A stretch of DNA of 8,439 nt from Rhodanobacteraceae bacterium (GTDB lineage Bacteria; Pseudomonadota; Gammaproteobacteria; Xanthomonadales; SZUA-5), in assembly GCA_003233535.1 (NCBI GenBank), contig QIMA01000452.1, forward strand, positions 1-8,439, in the 5' to 3' direction. A model generated the notes under the pieces. That model ran no database searches and had not been told where the DNA came from. It was given only the letters and a program-made list of their open reading frames with translations. Of this stretch, positions 6,801 to 8,439 are shown in pieces; position 1 is the first letter of the stretch; each line of letters starts with the position of its first letter. The translations under genes were made by a program, and so were the position numbers.

Positions 6801-8312
6801 GCTGGCGGGATTATCTTCAGCGATGGCGGCGGATGGAACTACGGACGATTCGAGCAGCCCAACGATCCTCGCTTCGATTACGAGCGCGAGGTCGATTATT
6901 GCTCGGGTGCATCAATTTTGATTCGCACCGAGCTATTCCATCAGTTCGGTGGCTTCGACAGCTTGTACAAGCCGGCCTACTACGAAGACACCGATCTGGC
7001 ATTCAAAGTTCGCGACGCCGGCCTCAAGGTGATCTATCAGCCGCGCTCTCAAGTGGTGCATTACGAGGGCATCTCTAGCGGTACCGACACCAGCACCGGC
7101 ATCAAACGCTTTCAGCTGATCAATCAGGCCAAGTTTCTAGAACGCTGGGCTGACGCACTGGCCAGACAGCCGGAGCACGACGGTGACAAAGTTAGCCTGA
7201 ACTGTGAGCATCGGGCCACCGGGCGGATCCTAATTATCGACGCCACCACGCCAACTCCGGACCAAGACTCAGGCTCGGTTCGAATGATGAACCTGCTTCG
7301 GTTGCTCGTGGGCGAGGGTTGGAAAGTGGTGTTCTTCGCCGACAACCGCGCCTATGTGGCAGGTTACAGCGAGGCGGTCCGCGATTTGGGCGTGGAAGTG
7401 CAGTACCACCCCTGGTTGAATGATCCGGTCGAGTTCTTTAAGCGCCGCGGTGGCGAATTCGATGCGGTCATGGCTTGCCGCCACTATGTGGCCAGCCAGT
7501 ACACCGAGCTGGTACGGCAATACTGCCCCAAGGCGCGCTATCTGTTCGATACGGTCGATTTGCATTATCTGCGTGAGCAGCGCGCGGCCAAGATTGAGAA
7601 TGATCCGGCATTGATCAAACAGGCTGACGTTACGCGCAAGCAAGAGCTAGGTTTGATTGCGGCTGCCGACATTACCCTAGTCGTCAGTCCGACAGAGAAA
7701 TTGCTGCTGGCCAGCGAAGCCGCCGATGCCCGAGTGGAGATCCTGAGCAACATTCATACCGTTCCGGGCAGGTCCATGGAATTCGCCGAACGTAAGAACA
7801 TCCTGTTCGTCGGCGGATTTCAGCACACACCGAATGTCGATGCCGTGCTCTGGTTCGTCAGCGAAATCTGGCCTCGCGTGCACCAAGTATTGCCGCGAGC
7901 CGAATTTCTGATCGTTGGCTCACGGATGCCGGCTGAGGTCGAGGAGTTGGGCAAGCACGCTGGCGTGGTCGCACGCGGTTTTGTGGAGGAGCTCGACCCG
8001 TTGCTTGACGGTTGTCGGATTGCGGTCGCTCCACTGCGTTACGGAGCGGGCGTGAAGGGCAAAGTCAACTCCAGCATGGCCCACGGGCAACCGGTCGTGA
8101 TGACCAAAATTGCCGCCGAAGGCATGCATCTGGAAAATGGTACGCACGGCTTGATCACCGATGACCCTGGCGAATACGCCGAGGCAGTGATCAAGCTTTA
8201 CACGGACCCCGAGCTTTGGCAGAGGATCAGCGACGGCGGCATCGCCAATGTCACCGAGAATTTCTCGCTGAAAAGCGCGCTGACGGCGCTGCGCGGAATT
8301 CTCTACGACTAG
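3840..8312 (+). CDS. Three-module glycosyltransferase (GT4 - coiled coil - GT2 - GT4)
   Basis: 1490 residues, no signal peptide or membrane segment, so cytoplasmic or peripheral to the inner membrane. Residues 1-195 match nothing I recognise. A first GT-B/GT4 module (about 196-590) opens with HDWGGGIARFV at 201-211. It has Arg430 and Lys435 in the donor-phosphate region and the EX7E pair Glu502/Glu510. A charged coiled coil spans about 603-770 and ends in SSTSWRITAPLR (771-782), a junction I recall from large multidomain glycosyltransferases. A GT-A/GT2 module (about 863-1105) has VSVVIPIYG, VVDD (898-901), a DXD-like NND (948-950), YYEDTDLAFK (1047-1056) and HYEG (1074-1077), as in rhamnosyltransferase-like enzymes. 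A second GT4 module (about 1128-1490) has FVGGFQHTPNVDA and PLRYGAGVKGK (1398-1408). It probably adds two or three sugars to a surface glycan; donors and acceptor are unknown. It stands alone rather than in a visible polysaccharide cluster. Confidence 0.92.
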   Translation: MDKQVVEPQLVLCTDRDLVAPLRTLFDDAGESVQVEYDPSDWRLAMATRESAERDFLWLTELPTHWPQHALSRLRSAAASAAAAITSFGASAPLAEELTDGLNADQIDSLCYLLSERRLLDIDPTSNPALVYAGAGPAQRADRLLLCEHLYVGFDLAHSLLDEHIEMSADICSRWPSPVPIDFVPTYPGLSKQPALLHVLHDWGGGIARFVADVAESDPQQIHLALRARGDGSTRRYGSSLELSLINGGISLGKWPLSAAIGSISVTHPGYRELMAQVIERYGIAAIIVSSLIGHSLDALESGLPTAVVAHDYFPLWPELHCNFGDVSRRFDAEERAATVAAMAADGLFGERAPDFWQEIYDTYVQRLLKPEVQMAAPSQSVIDNLARIAPQLKAKPIELIAHGLLPWPEPQPSVEVDTNGPLRLLVPGRIDGGKGLELLRGALPELAELAELHLLGCGKSGEQLFGVGGVHIELDYRHDEFPQRVARIRPHAALLLSTVAESFSYTLSEVWSLGVVPLATRTGAFAERIRDGDNGMLFAPDARALVSLVRGLARDRSTLETVRAALNPKSMRTASEMAADYRAWLPVPAVPTTLTPRPPRNEDYKQLQLITERNSLRNRAAALEAKTHNQQRELEERGAWGFKLDRQLRERTDWAQRLQQDLADAKQEGNTAIAELGEQLRSTELELKKSVEARRRLRGRARERLREERRLVRTLTVEMADLADQIKLMLADGQQRERIHQADVAALEAERNGLSLVIEELNLAKREILSSTSWRITAPLRVLVKGARRVVPGLNFRLARTRALLGRLRGSLARRGLRGTFSRVSEEMHRLPPPQTPPVLIGPSEHPQAEFEPFSVPCSDRPKVSVVIPIYGKLAYTVTCLQSLAACADRSAMEIIVVDDCSPDDSADRLTAVNGLRLIRNEENLGFIGACNAGAAAARGAFLCFLNNDTAVQPGWIDALVDTFERHPQCGLAGSKLVYPDGRLQEAGGIIFSDGGGWNYGRFEQPNDPRFDYEREVDYCSGASILIRTELFHQFGGFDSLYKPAYYEDTDLAFKVRDAGLKVIYQPRSQVVHYEGISSGTDTSTGIKRFQLINQAKFLERWADALARQPEHDGDKVSLNCEHRATGRILIIDATTPTPDQDSGSVRMMNLLRLLVGEGWKVVFFADNRAYVAGYSEAVRDLGVEVQYHPWLNDPVEFFKRRGGEFDAVMACRHYVASQYTELVRQYCPKARYLFDTVDLHYLREQRAAKIENDPALIKQADVTRKQELGLIAAADITLVVSPTEKLLLASEAADARVEILSNIHTVPGRSMEFAERKNILFVGGFQHTPNVDAVLWFVSEIWPRVHQVLPRAEFLIVGSRMPAEVEELGKHAGVVARGFVEELDPLLDGCRIAVAPLRYGAGVKGKVNSSMAHGQPVVMTKIAAEGMHLENGTHGLITDDPGEYAEAVIKLYTDPELWQRISDGGIANVTENFSLKSALTALRGILYD

Positions 8313-8349
8313 CTAAAAGCGAGTGTCAGTAGCCAGTAAAGAGCTAGTC
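8307..8349 (+). repeat. Dyad linking the glycosyltransferase stop codon to the repeat tail
   Basis: GACTAGCT (8307-8314), which contains the TAG stop, is perfectly complementary to AGCTAGTC (8342-8349), which lies in the tail of the right repeat. The loop is 27 nt. The pairing could fold the end of the mRNA onto the repeat; it may also be chance, since the arms are built on the CTAG palindrome. Confidence 0.35.
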
Positions 8350-8439
8350 CGAACGTTTCATAAACTTCACGCGCCCTCGCTTGTCCATTGATCGCCCAGC
8401 GATTTTTCCTCAGTCGGGTGTATGAACCACTACACCGCT
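8343..8439 (-). repeat. Right copy of a long modular inverted repeat
   Basis: Reverse complement of the left copy: block A at 8409-8439, block B at 8388-8402, block C at 8355-8381, tail at 8343-8354. The first linker is one base longer than in the left copy and is A-rich on the minus strand, giving a T tract on the plus strand. The second linker (8382-8387) has the same length as its counterpart but a different sequence. The copy begins 31 nt beyond the stop codon of the glycosyltransferase gene. Both copies therefore sit just downstream of a gene, in the same orientation relative to that gene. Identity continues to the final base of the window, so the repeat may extend further. Confidence 0.95.
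8391..8407 (+). terminator. Short intrinsic-terminator-like hairpin in the right repeat
   Basis: ATCGC (8391-8395) / GCGAT (8399-8403) forms a five-bp stem with a CCA loop, followed at once by four more T residues (five Ts including the stem T). It lies about 80 nt past the glycosyltransferase stop and is oriented to end that transcript. The stem is block B of the repeat. The left copy has the hairpin core but no T tract, so only this copy looks like a terminator. The stem is short, so efficiency is uncertain. Confidence 0.4.

Noticed and set aside
6671..7078. 135-codon plus-strand frame inside the glycosyltransferase gene
   Set aside because: It is a shifted-frame shadow over the GT2 module, where the main frame retains all conserved motifs.
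1..8439. CRISPR array, insertion sequence or phage genes
   Set aside because: No regularly spaced direct repeats, transposase, integrase or phage structural genes are visible on either strand.

Overview
The window looks like chromosomal DNA of a GC-rich gammaproteobacterium. A Xanthomonadales/Lysobacterales-type organism fits best: a class A penicillin-binding protein (PBP) of the PBP1B type is followed by a TonB-C-domain lipoprotein, a pairing I recall from that group. This placement rests on gene content and recall, not on a database search.

Layout. Three genes fill almost everything. On the minus strand, mrcB (PBP1B, 1240-3456) is followed after 87 nt by an outer-membrane-type lipoprotein ending in a TonB_C domain (145-1152). 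On the plus strand, diverging from mrcB, is one 1490-residue protein (3840-8312) with three glycosyltransferase modules: GT4, then a coiled coil, then GT2, then GT4. The 383-nt divergent gap (3457-3839) holds a plausible sigma70-type promoter for each direction, a 7-bp-arm dyad between and overlapping their -35 elements, and a long, dyad-rich leader ahead of the glycosyltransferase.

The most striking non-coding signal is at the edges. Bases 3-97 and 8343-8439 form a long inverted repeat. Three blocks of 31, 15 and 27 bp are identical in both copies, while the 5-6 nt linkers between them have diverged. Each block contains its own small dyad. The repeat runs to the last base of the window on the right, so its true ends are unseen. 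No transposase, integrase or recombinase gene lies between the copies. The enclosed genes look like ordinary chromosomal envelope genes, so the repeats may be two copies of a dispersed intergenic element, the ends of a non-autonomous element, or the borders of an invertible segment. The sequence alone does not decide.

How the genes may work together. All three concern the cell envelope. PBP1B polymerises and crosslinks peptidoglycan, and it retains the UB2H domain that docks outer-membrane lipoprotein activators in relatives. The adjacent lipoprotein, with a Pro/Ala-rich linker and TPR-like helices, is well placed to be such an activator although automatic annotation would probably call it TonB. 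The glycosyltransferase most likely builds or extends a surface polysaccharide or glycan.
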